This document shows, one piece after another, positions 17,567 to 28,600 of a stretch of 34,125 nt of DNA. A model generated the notes under the pieces. That model saw only the letters and a list, made by a program, of their open reading frames with translations, was not told the DNA's origin and did no database searches. This DNA comes from a virus. Within the stretch, counting starts at the first letter, position 1; every line of letters starts with the position of its first letter. A program made the position numbers and the translations under genes. The stretch spans positions 1 to 34,125 of the IMG/VR virus record IMGVR_UViG_3300017613_000539. One strand, given 5' to 3'.

Positions 17567-19612
17567 ATGGCCTCACCTCTTACCTGGCGTAATGTAGGCT
17601 CCTCTCTTGATATAAGAGGAATAGGGCGTGCAATGGAAGGAGCAAGTAACCAGCTCCGTAAAAGTGGTACTGGGATACAAAATATATTCCAAGATATTGC
17701 TAATGAACAAGCTGATGCTCGCTCCCTACAAGCCAATGAATTAATTAATAATCTCAAAACTGTAGAAGGTTTTGATAATGCAGGTCTTACGTTATCTGGG
17801 TTAGAAAAACAATTAGGTGGTAGGCTTAATAAAGATGTAGCTACTAATTTAGCTGGACAACGACAAGAAGCACAGGACCTATTTCTATCTAATCAAGCCT
17901 TTGCAGATAAAAAGCAGGATATAGCAGATCGTCCACTTCTTGCTGGGCATCGTAATACATTAAGCCAAATGACTGATGCCGGAGCTGTAAAAGATTACCT
18001 ATCTGGTATTACTGACGTTTCTCAGAGAGGTATGATAGGACTTAATAAAGACTTTGGTTTACCTTACCAAGATAAGCTTACAGTTCGTAGTGATCGTCTT
18101 GATGCACAGGCAGATGATGCAAACACAAGTAATTATTTTGCCAACATGTTTCAAAAGAATAAAGAGAGAACTACTGCTGGTAATCTTATTGCACATCAAG
18201 AAACAGCTGCAAAACTGGGCTATAAACATTTATTAGATAACAATGGGCAACTGAATTTAACCAACTTAACTTCTGATAAGCGCAAAGAAGCAGAGAGTTT
18301 ACTTATGTCTAATCCTAATTGGGAAGAGACAGGTAATATAGCTGCAATGACAGAGAATTTTAAGAAAAGCTCTGCCTACACAGGTTGGGAAACTGGTGCA
18401 GAAAGGGATAAGGCTCTTGAACGCTTTAACCAAAAATTAGATGGTCACTTTAATTTAGACAAACAACAGCAGTTTGCTCTTGATAATACTATTGCAGATG
18501 GTAATGCTGCGTTTGATAACCAACTCGGTATTGCTAAAACACAATTAGCTTATCTGGAAGAAATGAATCCTCTTGATCCCAAAGAGAATTACAGAAGAGA
18601 GCAAATGACTATGGCTACAGTCTTCAAGAAAGCCAGAGAATTAGCTCCTGATGGTTCTGTAGCTGACTTGCTTACTTTTAGTGACCGTGAAGGTGGAACA
18701 GATCTAACCAAAGGATTAGCTGCATTAGAAGGACAAGGTGTTGTAGATCATAATGGACAACCTGTATTAGATAAAAATGGTGAACAAATTACATTAAAGC
18801 CCTGGCACATAGAGAATGTGTTGTTATCTCAGATACAAACACCAGAAGAAACTTCTTTTTGGAATGATCCCACAGGAAGTGTCAATGACATAAAAACAGC
18901 TGCCATGTTAGTAGCAGCAGATCCAACTGATAGACACGCCAGGGAAAATATTGAAAGAGCTAAAGGTAAAATTGGTAATTTAGTAGCTTCAGAACATGAT
19001 ATAAAGAAGCAAATTTCCTACAATGCTCATCTCAGAGCAAAGGATATGACTGATAGCCAAAGACGTATGCTACGTCAACGAATGAATGTCAATACGAACA
19101 AAAATGCAGATGATCGTATGAATGCTGCTGTCAGTAAAGCTCAGGCTGCTGTGCAAAGATTACAGAGTGGTCAAAAAAGACCAAGTAAAACTACTACTAC
19201 CACAGATACAAGTGGTAATAAGATGGATACTACTAATTTATCTGATAAAGAAAAAACAATTTTACAAAGAGCAATTGCTACTAAAGACACGACTGTACCT
19301 AAAGTTGATAAAGATTTAGGTAACTTTCTTGGTTTTGCTAAAGAATATAGTACTGATGGTATAAAAGGAATTGTTAGAGGTGCTAACTATGTTACGAGTG
19401 GGCAAGGATTAGAAGATCTTATTAGCCATAGCTTTGATAGAATGAAAAAGGGAGCTAGTCGAGGAGCAGCAGCTAGTTCTTTCGAAGGAATAAGATCAGG
19501 TATTAAAAAAGTAATGTCTCAAACTACTGATCCACAAGAACTTGTCAAGCTTCAACAAAAATTGGAAAATGCACATAAAAGATACAAAGCATTAATGAAA
19601 AAATATAATTAA
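17567..19612 (+). CDS. Internal virion / DNA-ejection protein (681 aa)
   Basis: GGAGG at about 17555-17559 precedes ATG 17567. The N-terminus, MASPLTWRNVGSS then RAMEGASNQL, matches a start common to internal virion proteins of podoviruses (an MAxPxTWRNV opening followed by a helix with AM and A residues). The rest is almost entirely helical with many Gln, Lys and Asp residues. A low-complexity segment rich in Lys and Thr occurs near residues 535-560, and a basic C-terminus ends in KKYN. No lytic transglycosylase or other catalytic motif is evident. N4 ejects gp50 with gp51 and gp52, and this gene stands immediately before the polymerase gene, so it is probably one of the equivalents. The exact counterpart is not certain. 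Confidence 0.72.
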   Translation: MASPLTWRNVGSSLDIRGIGRAMEGASNQLRKSGTGIQNIFQDIANEQADARSLQANELINNLKTVEGFDNAGLTLSGLEKQLGGRLNKDVATNLAGQRQEAQDLFLSNQAFADKKQDIADRPLLAGHRNTLSQMTDAGAVKDYLSGITDVSQRGMIGLNKDFGLPYQDKLTVRSDRLDAQADDANTSNYFANMFQKNKERTTAGNLIAHQETAAKLGYKHLLDNNGQLNLTNLTSDKRKEAESLLMSNPNWEETGNIAAMTENFKKSSAYTGWETGAERDKALERFNQKLDGHFNLDKQQQFALDNTIADGNAAFDNQLGIAKTQLAYLEEMNPLDPKENYRREQMTMATVFKKARELAPDGSVADLLTFSDREGGTDLTKGLAALEGQGVVDHNGQPVLDKNGEQITLKPWHIENVLLSQIQTPEETSFWNDPTGSVNDIKTAAMLVAADPTDRHARENIERAKGKIGNLVASEHDIKKQISYNAHLRAKDMTDSQRRMLRQRMNVNTNKNADDRMNAAVSKAQAAVQRLQSGQKRPSKTTTTTDTSGNKMDTTNLSDKEKTILQRAIATKDTTVPKVDKDLGNFLGFAKEYSTDGIKGIVRGANYVTSGQGLEDLISHSFDRMKKGASRGAAASSFEGIRSGIKKVMSQTTDPQELVKLQQKLENAHKRYKALMKKYN

Positions 19613-19620
19613 GGATCATT

Positions 19621-22600
19621 ATGGCAGATCGCAACCCTATCTTTACTGATCCATTAGAAGGAACCGGATTAGGTTCCTTTTCTTCTAATACCCTTTTAGG
19701 TCCAGAAGCTAAACAACAACAGATTGAAGAAGCCTCTCATCGTAAGCGTCAAGCTTTGGAGATGAAGCAATTCAAAGAAAACCTGCAAGGTGGTTATTAC
19801 AGCAATCAAAGCCGTGATAGAACTGCCGCTGAATTAGCTCAAGATTTCAAAGTAGCCTTACACGGTGGCGGTAACTTATTAGCTACTGGTTTATATGGTG
19901 CTGCTAATCTTGCTGGTGCTCCTATCACAGCCCTACAAGAAGCCATGACAGGTGAACATGTACCTAGTGTTGATGAAGCTCTTACACAAATGAGTGGTGG
20001 TGAGTTAGGTTTCCAGGCTCTTGCTGATAACAGATCAAATTATATAGAAGAACATGGTTCAGATGTCCTTAAGGCTGCTTTACAACAAGAAGCTCAAGCT
20101 GATGCTCAATGGGATGCACAAGAAGAAGCTCGTATGGCAGAGCGTGAAGCTGCTGGTAAAGGTTGGTTAAGAAGCAATATAGAGGAAATAGCAGGTGATG
20201 TAGCCCATACAGCTACCCAAGCCTATGAAAACCCTGTAGCAACCACACATGCAGCCCTAGAGTCCATTCCTACTATGATTGGTGCAGGTCTTGTAGGTAA
20301 AATGAGCCAAGGAGTGTTACAAGCAAATCTTGCTAAAAAGGCCAGTAAAGCTGCTGCAGATCGTTTTCTTAAGACTGAAGCAGGAAAAGCTGCTATCAGA
20401 AAGACAGGTGAGAAAGGTGCTATTGGATTTAATGCAGCTCTTGAAGGTCTTACAGCCGGAGCTGATGCCCGTCTTGATATATTAAATACTCCAGTAGAAG
20501 AATTACGTGAAGGTTCTCCTTACTTCCAGGAATTGGAAGCAGAACATGGTACAGAAGTAGCCCGCCAAAAATTGGCTGATAAAGGTATGTACATTGCTAC
20601 TGCTATTGCAGCAACCACTGGTGGTGTAGCTACTAAAATTTCCGGGGCAGGAAAACTTGAAGGTAACTTCTTTAATAAAGATAGTGCTTTTGGAAATATG
20701 TTCCTGACTCGAATACTCAAAGGAACTGCAGTAGGTATTAAAGATGAAGCTCAAGAAGAAGCTATGCAAGGAGCAGGTGGTCAATTTGCTGCTAATGTTG
20801 CAGCCAAATATACTAAAGACCCAGACCAGGCATTAGGTGAAGGTGTTACCCGAGCTACAACTAAGGGAGCTATTATTGGTGGTCTTGCTGGTGGTGGTAT
20901 GGCTGCTGTTACTGAAGTACCCAAACAAGCTGCTAAATCTGTTGTAGATAACAAAGGTATTGTTCAGAAGACCAAGGACAAAATTGCTAACTATAAAGAT
21001 AGTAAAGTTGCCAATGAGAAAGTAAAGGCAGCAGTTAAAGCTAAAGATTTCCGTGAGATTACTGATGATAGTCGTGATGACTTCAATAGAGAAGATGCTA
21101 TCCAGGCTCTTTTAGATCCTAAAGGCTTACCTGAAGAAGGTGAGGCTCAAGAAGAACACCTCAATGAACTCGAATATCATATTGAAAAAGCTCATCATGA
21201 TGCAGTTGTAGCTGTAGATAAGCTTGAAGAAAAAGAGGATGCTTCCCCTGAAGCTCTCAAAGAAGCTAAGAAGAATCTTGCACTAGCTACAAAGAAGCGT
21301 ACTCGCCAGTACAGAGCCTTTCAGGAACTACAAGGTCTTAACGAGAAAGAACGTGTAGATGAGCGTCTACAAGCTGCTGAGAGCCTAATAACAGCAGAAA
21401 AGGATGGTAACGAGGAATTAGCACAGAAAAGCCTTAAAGTCCTTAATAGAAGCTTCTATAACAGCCCTGATGGTCTGACTGAGAAAGAAGCTACAGCCTT
21501 ATATAAAAGTAAGTCAGCTAGTCCAGGAATGAAAGCTCTAGCTAAGCAACGATTGGATATTCTCAAAAATATCGATGAAGTAAGTAACGATATCCGTAAG
21601 GGTAAAGGTAACTTCATTGGTGTTGATGTGATGCGTAAACGTGCTATGGCTGCTGTTGTACAAGGACATCAAGCCAAAGCCATAGGCAGAGTAAAAGATA
21701 TTGTTGATTTTGGTGGTCAGCAGGTTGATCGTCATAATACGATGAAAGAAGGTTATGCAGCTTGGAAGAAGCTTCGTGGTCTTAAGAGCAAAAACACCAA
21801 AACAGCCAAAGCTTTAAAGAAAACGGTTGATGCTTCAATTGAAACCCTGTCTGAGAATAGTGGTAGAAAATTCTATTTCAGTAATGGTACACAAAAAATT
21901 ATTGACCAGGCAGTTAATGATATTGCATATATTGATAAGGTAGCTAAAGAAGCAGCAGCTGCTCATGACCATGGCTTCTCTGATAAATATGACGGGCCAA
22001 CAAGCATATCTAGCTCTGTGCGTGGGCAGCAAGCCCAAAGCACAGATGTTACTGACAATCCAGAAATAAGAGAATTACAGTCAAAAACCTCTAAAGCAAT
22101 TATTCAACATGGTGAAGATAAACAAGCAATTAGAGTAGAAGAAATGGGTAAAAAAGGTATAAAAAACCCATCTGATGTCAGTGTGTATTCAAAGAAAGAT
22201 GCAGCTAAAGCTAGTATGGCTACACAATTCATAGGGGAAGGTGGTGAAGGAACCTCTACTAAAGCTTATCAAGAAATTTATGATGATAAAGCTAATACTG
22301 GAACATATGAAAAAGGAGATGCTGTATTTATCTCAGTCAATGGAGGAAATAGCAAGACTAAAGTAAATGCTCTTAAAGATGGTAAATTAGCAGGTGTATA
22401 TGAAAACATAGATAAAGCTATGGCTGCTGGTGCTACATTAATTACAGATACTGAAAAACACCGTAATAGGTCTTATAACCAGCCAGGTGAAGGAGCTATT
22501 GCTAAATATATACAGAATAGTCCTCATAAATATCATTATAAAGAAGTTACCAAAAATGGAGAAAAAGTTGGTACATGGATTCCTGTTACCTCATATACAA

Positions 22601-25600
22601 AAGCACAGTCTAAAGGTAAAACCAAAGCATGGGGTTTTCATGCTAAACGTCCTAATGAATTACCAGAAGGAACTGAAGGTTACGAAGTATCTAGTAAAGC
22701 TAGTATGGCTAAAGATAATTTACCTATTACTGAAGGTGATCATCGCTTCAGTGCTTTCAAAGCTAAATTAGCTAATGGTAAAACTATTGAAGAAACATAC
22801 CAAACTACCATCAAAGGCTTCAAAACCTTAAAAGAAGGTAAGGGTAAAAAACCAACCATTGCTTATTCTGAGCAAGACAGTAAAGACTTATATAAAGCTT
22901 TGTGGAGACAGTACCTTAATGAAAACCCCACATTACTTGATGAGCTAAGAGCCAATGCTCAAGGTAAAATACTTACTGATGCTTATTGGAAGAAAGGTGC
23001 TGTTGTAAACCAAGCCCAAACTCTTTCAGAACTTCTCAATGAAAAGCCTAAAGATACTGAGAAAGCCAATAAAAGATTACCATATGATTTAACACATATA
23101 GAAAATTACTCCTCTGTACTTGAGAAAGCTAAGGCAGATGAAAATATATCTGGTAAAGCTATTCAATCATTGGAGACACTTCCAAATAGTACTGCTGCTC
23201 GCTTCTTTGTACAAAAATATGAAAGTCTGGAAGGTGACTCACAAGGTATAGCAACACAAGACGAACACCTTATTAAAGCACTTAAAGATCATAAGAAAAG
23301 CGTAAAAGATTATAGTGATAAAACACCACCTACTACTAATGACCGTAAATTAGATTATTTGGTTCAAATCGCTGAGAAGTATATTCCTGAAGACCCTACT
23401 CTAACTAATATTAAGAAGAGGATGGAAGCCAGAGATACTTTTACTTATGAAGATGTAACTGCTCTCTCTGCAAGTTTATTAACTAAACTTTCTAAAACTA
23501 TTACTCAACAACGCAGAATAGATGCTAAAGGCAAAGATAAAATAATAAAAGATCCTAACTTTATTTTAGCTAAAGAAGTTCTTACTAAACGTCTAAGTTC
23601 TGCTGCTAAAACAGTACATCCAGTACAACAAAAAGATCCAGAAGGTAATTTATACTCACCAGAACCTTATGAAGTAACTGCTATTGATAACGTAATATCT
23701 ACATTATTTGATGCTATAGACTTAGATCCAAAAACGACTAATTTACTGCAAAGACATAATAATTTCTTTGAAGCATTAGAAGCAAACCCTGCTTTATTGG
23801 ATTCTGCTGAGTTAACAGAAGCTGATCAAATAGCTATACCTGTTATTACTGAATTTCAGGCAAAATTTTTAGAAGAACTAACCCAAAGTTTAAAGCCAGA
23901 AAATCCTCAATTCATGGAGAATAGTCCTTTCCTTTATTTCTTTGGAGATTATTCTGCAGCTACAAAAGAGAAGCTTAAAGCACAATATAATTTAATCAAT
24001 AAAATTAGACCAAAAATAGAAGAAACTACTCGTCCTGATTTGGCTAAAAGAATTGATTTAACTAAAAGATTAAATTACTTGAAGAAAAATGATCCTAAAA
24101 ACGAGGAAGAAATTGCTTCAGTAGAGAAAACCAGAGCTAAATTAAATAAGAGGATTACTGAAGCACGACAACCAATGACAGATGCAAGAGCTATTATTGA
24201 TGACATTATTGGGGAACAAAACCCAAACCTAGATGCCAATCTTATGAGTAGTATTGCAATGGTTGCTCTTAATTTTATTGGTACTGGTGGTAGAAAAACA
24301 ATTAAGAACACAGAAGTAGGTATTAACATGCTACTCCAGCATAAAGACTCAAAAAGAAGAGTCGAAGGTGCAGAGTGGCAGATGTTTGGGGAAATTGGTA
24401 TTACACGCTCCGGTGCTGTTACTGCTATGGGTGCTGAAGTTCTCAAAATGTTAGGAATCAAATTTAATAAAGATGCAGACGGTCGTTTTGAAACTCTAAT
24501 AGAAAATCATATTGGTGGCTTAATAGTAGGTACATTACAAAATATGGATATATTAAGAGCCCAAACTGTTACTGCAAAACAAATGCAGCCTTTCCTTGAG
24601 CACCTTGGAGAAACCAATGAGAACCAGGGATCTACAGAATTCATTCGTATTTATACTGAAGATGTTTACCGTGAGACAAAAGAAGGTAAGTTTGAGGAGT
24701 TTCCTGAGCCTAGAAGAGATATTGCAGAAATCATAGAAGCAATACGTAATTCCGATGATGTATTAAGTAAGTTATTTAAATTAAAATCAAAGATAATTAA
24801 GCCTAAGAAGGAACGCCCTAAAACAACTGAACTTGTCGATGGTAAGCTTAAGAACCGTAAGATTAAGCGAGGTACAGATAATAAAGAATCTCAAGAGCAA
24901 CAGAAGATCCGTGAAAAACATAGCCAGCAGGAGCTAGGATTCAAGCAGACCATGGAAATATATGAATGGTTTGATCCAGAACAAGCATGGGAGCTTGCTG
25001 GTTTAGTTACTGACTATGAAACTACTGAACACATTACTGAACATGCTGGTTTTAAGGGACGTAACGATGCTCTCAAACGTAGCCATGAAAATACTATGGA
25101 ATGGTTCAGAGAGATAGGTCCTAATTCTACTTTCTATGCAACGCATAAAACAGCCAAGAATAACCGTGTACATCAAGAAGCTAATCTTATTGATACTCAA
25201 GGTGATACTACTCAAAAACATTTGGTAGGTATTAAAAGCCATCTTGTTACCGTAGATCCTAAAAACAAAGCACACATGAACCAGTTCTTATCAGCAGTAG
25301 CTGAATCACTTGGTTTAAGTGGGGATAAGGAATTAACTCATGTCCTCAAAGATCAATTAGAAGAATTATTTAATCCGGCTGAAGATGCCACAGAAGAAGC
25401 CAAAGAAAATGCGGCTAAACTTAATGCAGGTATCGAAGCTATACTTGCTTTTGATAAAGATAAGTTTGCTAACAAAGAAGCCAATCAGAGAGCCATACTG
25501 GACGCTGCTGCTGTTGGTGGAGAGAATGCCTGGTCTTTAGATGGTTTACGTGCCTACGCTAACTACAAGAAGGCTGATGGCGGTAAATTTAAGACTGACC

Positions 25601-28600
25601 TATTCAGAGAAATTGATGGTGTCACTAATGGTGTTGCTATTGGTATGCTTGAATTAGCTGCTGCCCCTGATTTTGCAACTATGAAAACCATGTTAGAAAG
25701 AACTGGTATGTTCATGGAACATGAAGAAGGTGAAGTATATAAAGATTATGGTTCTTACATAGCAAATCCACGTAACAATGACTCATATAAAGATATGGGT
25801 ATTGAATGGAGTAAGCAATTAGAAGAACACCGTAAAGGGCTTAAACCAAATCAAGCTAAATGGTTAAAGGGATTGGATTCTTTCGTTAATCCTATGACTG
25901 AGAAAAACTATGTAGACGGCTTCTATTTAGAGCAAGCTACTAGTATAGGCCGTACTTTATCTAAAGATCCAGTAATGATTACTAACTATGGTGCTGCTAT
26001 AAAGAAAGTAGTGGCTGCATTTGGTGACAAGATTATTCGTAATATCTATAAAGATATAGCAAAAGCTAAGGTGGACATGGATCAAGATGCTCTTGATCAA
26101 ATCCACAAGACTTTAACTCTTATTGTTAATAATGGAAATACTAAAGCTTACTTTAAAGATAAAAAACCAGAGTTTACTGAAAAAGATTTTAAATGGACAA
26201 AAGTTCCAAAATATAAAAAGAAAGATGGTAAATATTCTACTCATAAAAAAGTTTATAATGCTGCGGCTCAAAAAAGACTTGATGCTTGGAGTAAGAAGAA
26301 GCAAACAGCTCAAGATAAGATGATCACTTTACCAGAACTTACTGTTGAAAACGCCATAAATTGGAGCCTACCAAAAGGCAGTAGAGATAATATAACCAAA
26401 AAAATTGGACAATCTTATGGTAAAGCTCTCGGTATTGCTATTGATTCAAGGTTTGCTACATTTATAGCTAAACGCCAGGAATTAGTGGAAGCATCTAGAA
26501 TAGCTTATGAGGGTTTCAAACTTATATATGATGCTGAGCTTGAAAAACAAATGATGTTAAAAGCTAAAGCTCATAATCCAAAGGCTGTATATGGGATGGA
26601 ACTATCTAGGGTTGAACTTAAAGAATTAGCGGAACAGCTAATTAAGTTTCAACCAATATTTAGACCCTTCTTTGCAACTACTGAGGACACTAAAAAAGAT
26701 CCATTAAGTACTAATACATTAGATGAAGGTATTCTTACAGCTAAGTTAGAGAATAAGAGACAAATTAATCGTCCACCTTTTGAGGTTAGTGTTAAGTTTA
26801 ATAAACCATTAGTAACTAATATAGCTAAAGAAGATGCAAAGGGTAAAATAACACGTAATAAGAAAGGGCATGCTGACTTTTTCCAAAAAAGTAAAGATAG
26901 TATGTCTCTCTGGGGTTCCAGAAGAGAATTTACAGATGGTGGTGTAAGTGGTCCTATTCTAGGCATACATGCCATTGACTCTGCAGTTATGATGAGTGTA
27001 TTAAAAGAGTTTGAAGCTCTTAACATACATGATGCTGCGGCTTTCTCTATACATGATGTAATGAAAGGTACTGAGAAGCTTAATGAATCTTTCCATAATG
27101 TCACTACAAATTATTCTTTACGTCAATCATTTGAGGATATGTTATTAAGAGTTACAGAGAATCTGAAAACATATGATACTGAGAATGGTACTGCTTTCTA
27201 TGATCAATTAGATGCTATGCTTATCACAAGAAAGAGTGAGCAAAAAGATACTGCTGGTGACAGAGAAAATGCAGCCAATAACTATATGGGAATTACTTTT
27301 GATGGTTGGGTTCCATTAACACCACATGATGATATTACAGCTTTTAAAACCAGACGAACTAATGTTAATAAAGACAAAACGTGGCTACCTGCTAAATGGG
27401 TAGATGAAAAATATATTATAGGTGAAGACCAGAATCGTTTGGATGCATATGTTGAGAATTTCAAAGCTACAACTACTCAAGATGAATTATTCCGACAGGA
27501 AGTAATCAAAGCTATTACTCACTGGCATCAGTATAGTTCAGGACAGGGTGGTGTATTTGAAACACCCAATGAAGGCTACAAGTTTAATAGAGATTTATTC
27601 AAGACACCTGCCGAACGCTTAGCTGAAGAAACCCTTACTCAAATAAAAGAAGAAGCAGCAGCTGAAGAAGCTGAAGATGGTTTATACAGATTACTTAATT
27701 CTGTAGGACGTACTCAAACTGGTGAGATTGATGGTAGATCTAAGCGAAGATTATGGAAATATGCTGAAGAAAAAAATCTAACAAAACATTTACAAGAGAT
27801 CCTTGATGGTAATATCAAAGGACAGGAAGCTGCTGACAGACAGCGTGACCATATTGTTAAATATTTGGCTTCTCTGGCTTCTGAACCTGACTATGAACAG
27901 TTTGCAGTAGCTTATATTGTTGCTCTGAGTAACCCGGAGGAATATCCAGACCCGGACTCTCAGAAAGAATATGTAAAAGCGAATACTCGAGTAGATCCAA
28001 ATAGAAAGAATATTATTGATCGATTGTTTAAAAATGTAGAACGTAAGTTCTCCAGACAAGAACGCTTTGAGAACCTCTTTGGTAAGGTACGTCAAGCTGA
28101 TATTGAATCTGATTTAGTCAGTGATTATACAACTAATGATGTCCTTGCATATATTGAAGCCTATGTTAATGAAGGTAATGCTAAAGATATAGCTAAAGAG
28201 AAGAATGAAAAGAAAAACAAAAGTCTTGTATTCCAAGGTAGAGTTGCTGATCGTCTTGTACGATTAGTTAAAACAGCTAAAAGAAAAAGAACATTCCCTG
28301 AAGCACTAAAAGAAATTGATGCTTGGGCTAAGAAGGAACGTGGTGTAAAGAATCCCCATACTCCTACTGTTAACCAACACAGTGCTATTAATGTTTATCT
28401 TGGTAGGTTACGTACTAAGTTCCCTACTCTGGATACTGACACCTTTACATTTAAAGAAGCTGATACCAAGCAGACTACTGATGATCTACTTGACCAAGCC
28501 AAAGACCAGACAATTGATACTGCTGCTTGGGTTGATAGTATTGCTGATCAAATCAATGATACTGATAATACTGCTAAAAAGAAGCAGTTAAATGAGATAC

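Noticed and set aside
26383-26421. RDNITKKIGQSYG (residues 2255-2267) as polymerase motif B
   Set aside because: It has an Arg, Lys and YG but the Lys-Tyr spacing is wrong (5-6 residues, not 8). RTLSKDPVMITNYG at 2111-2124 fits the Rx3Kx7YG spacing exactly and lies in the right order between motifs A and C.
27022-27036. NIHDA (residues 2468-2472) as motif C
   Set aside because: The spacing from the upstream HAID matches T7 to within one residue only for the later SIHDV at 2476-2480. It is kept as a finding because the duplication is odd.
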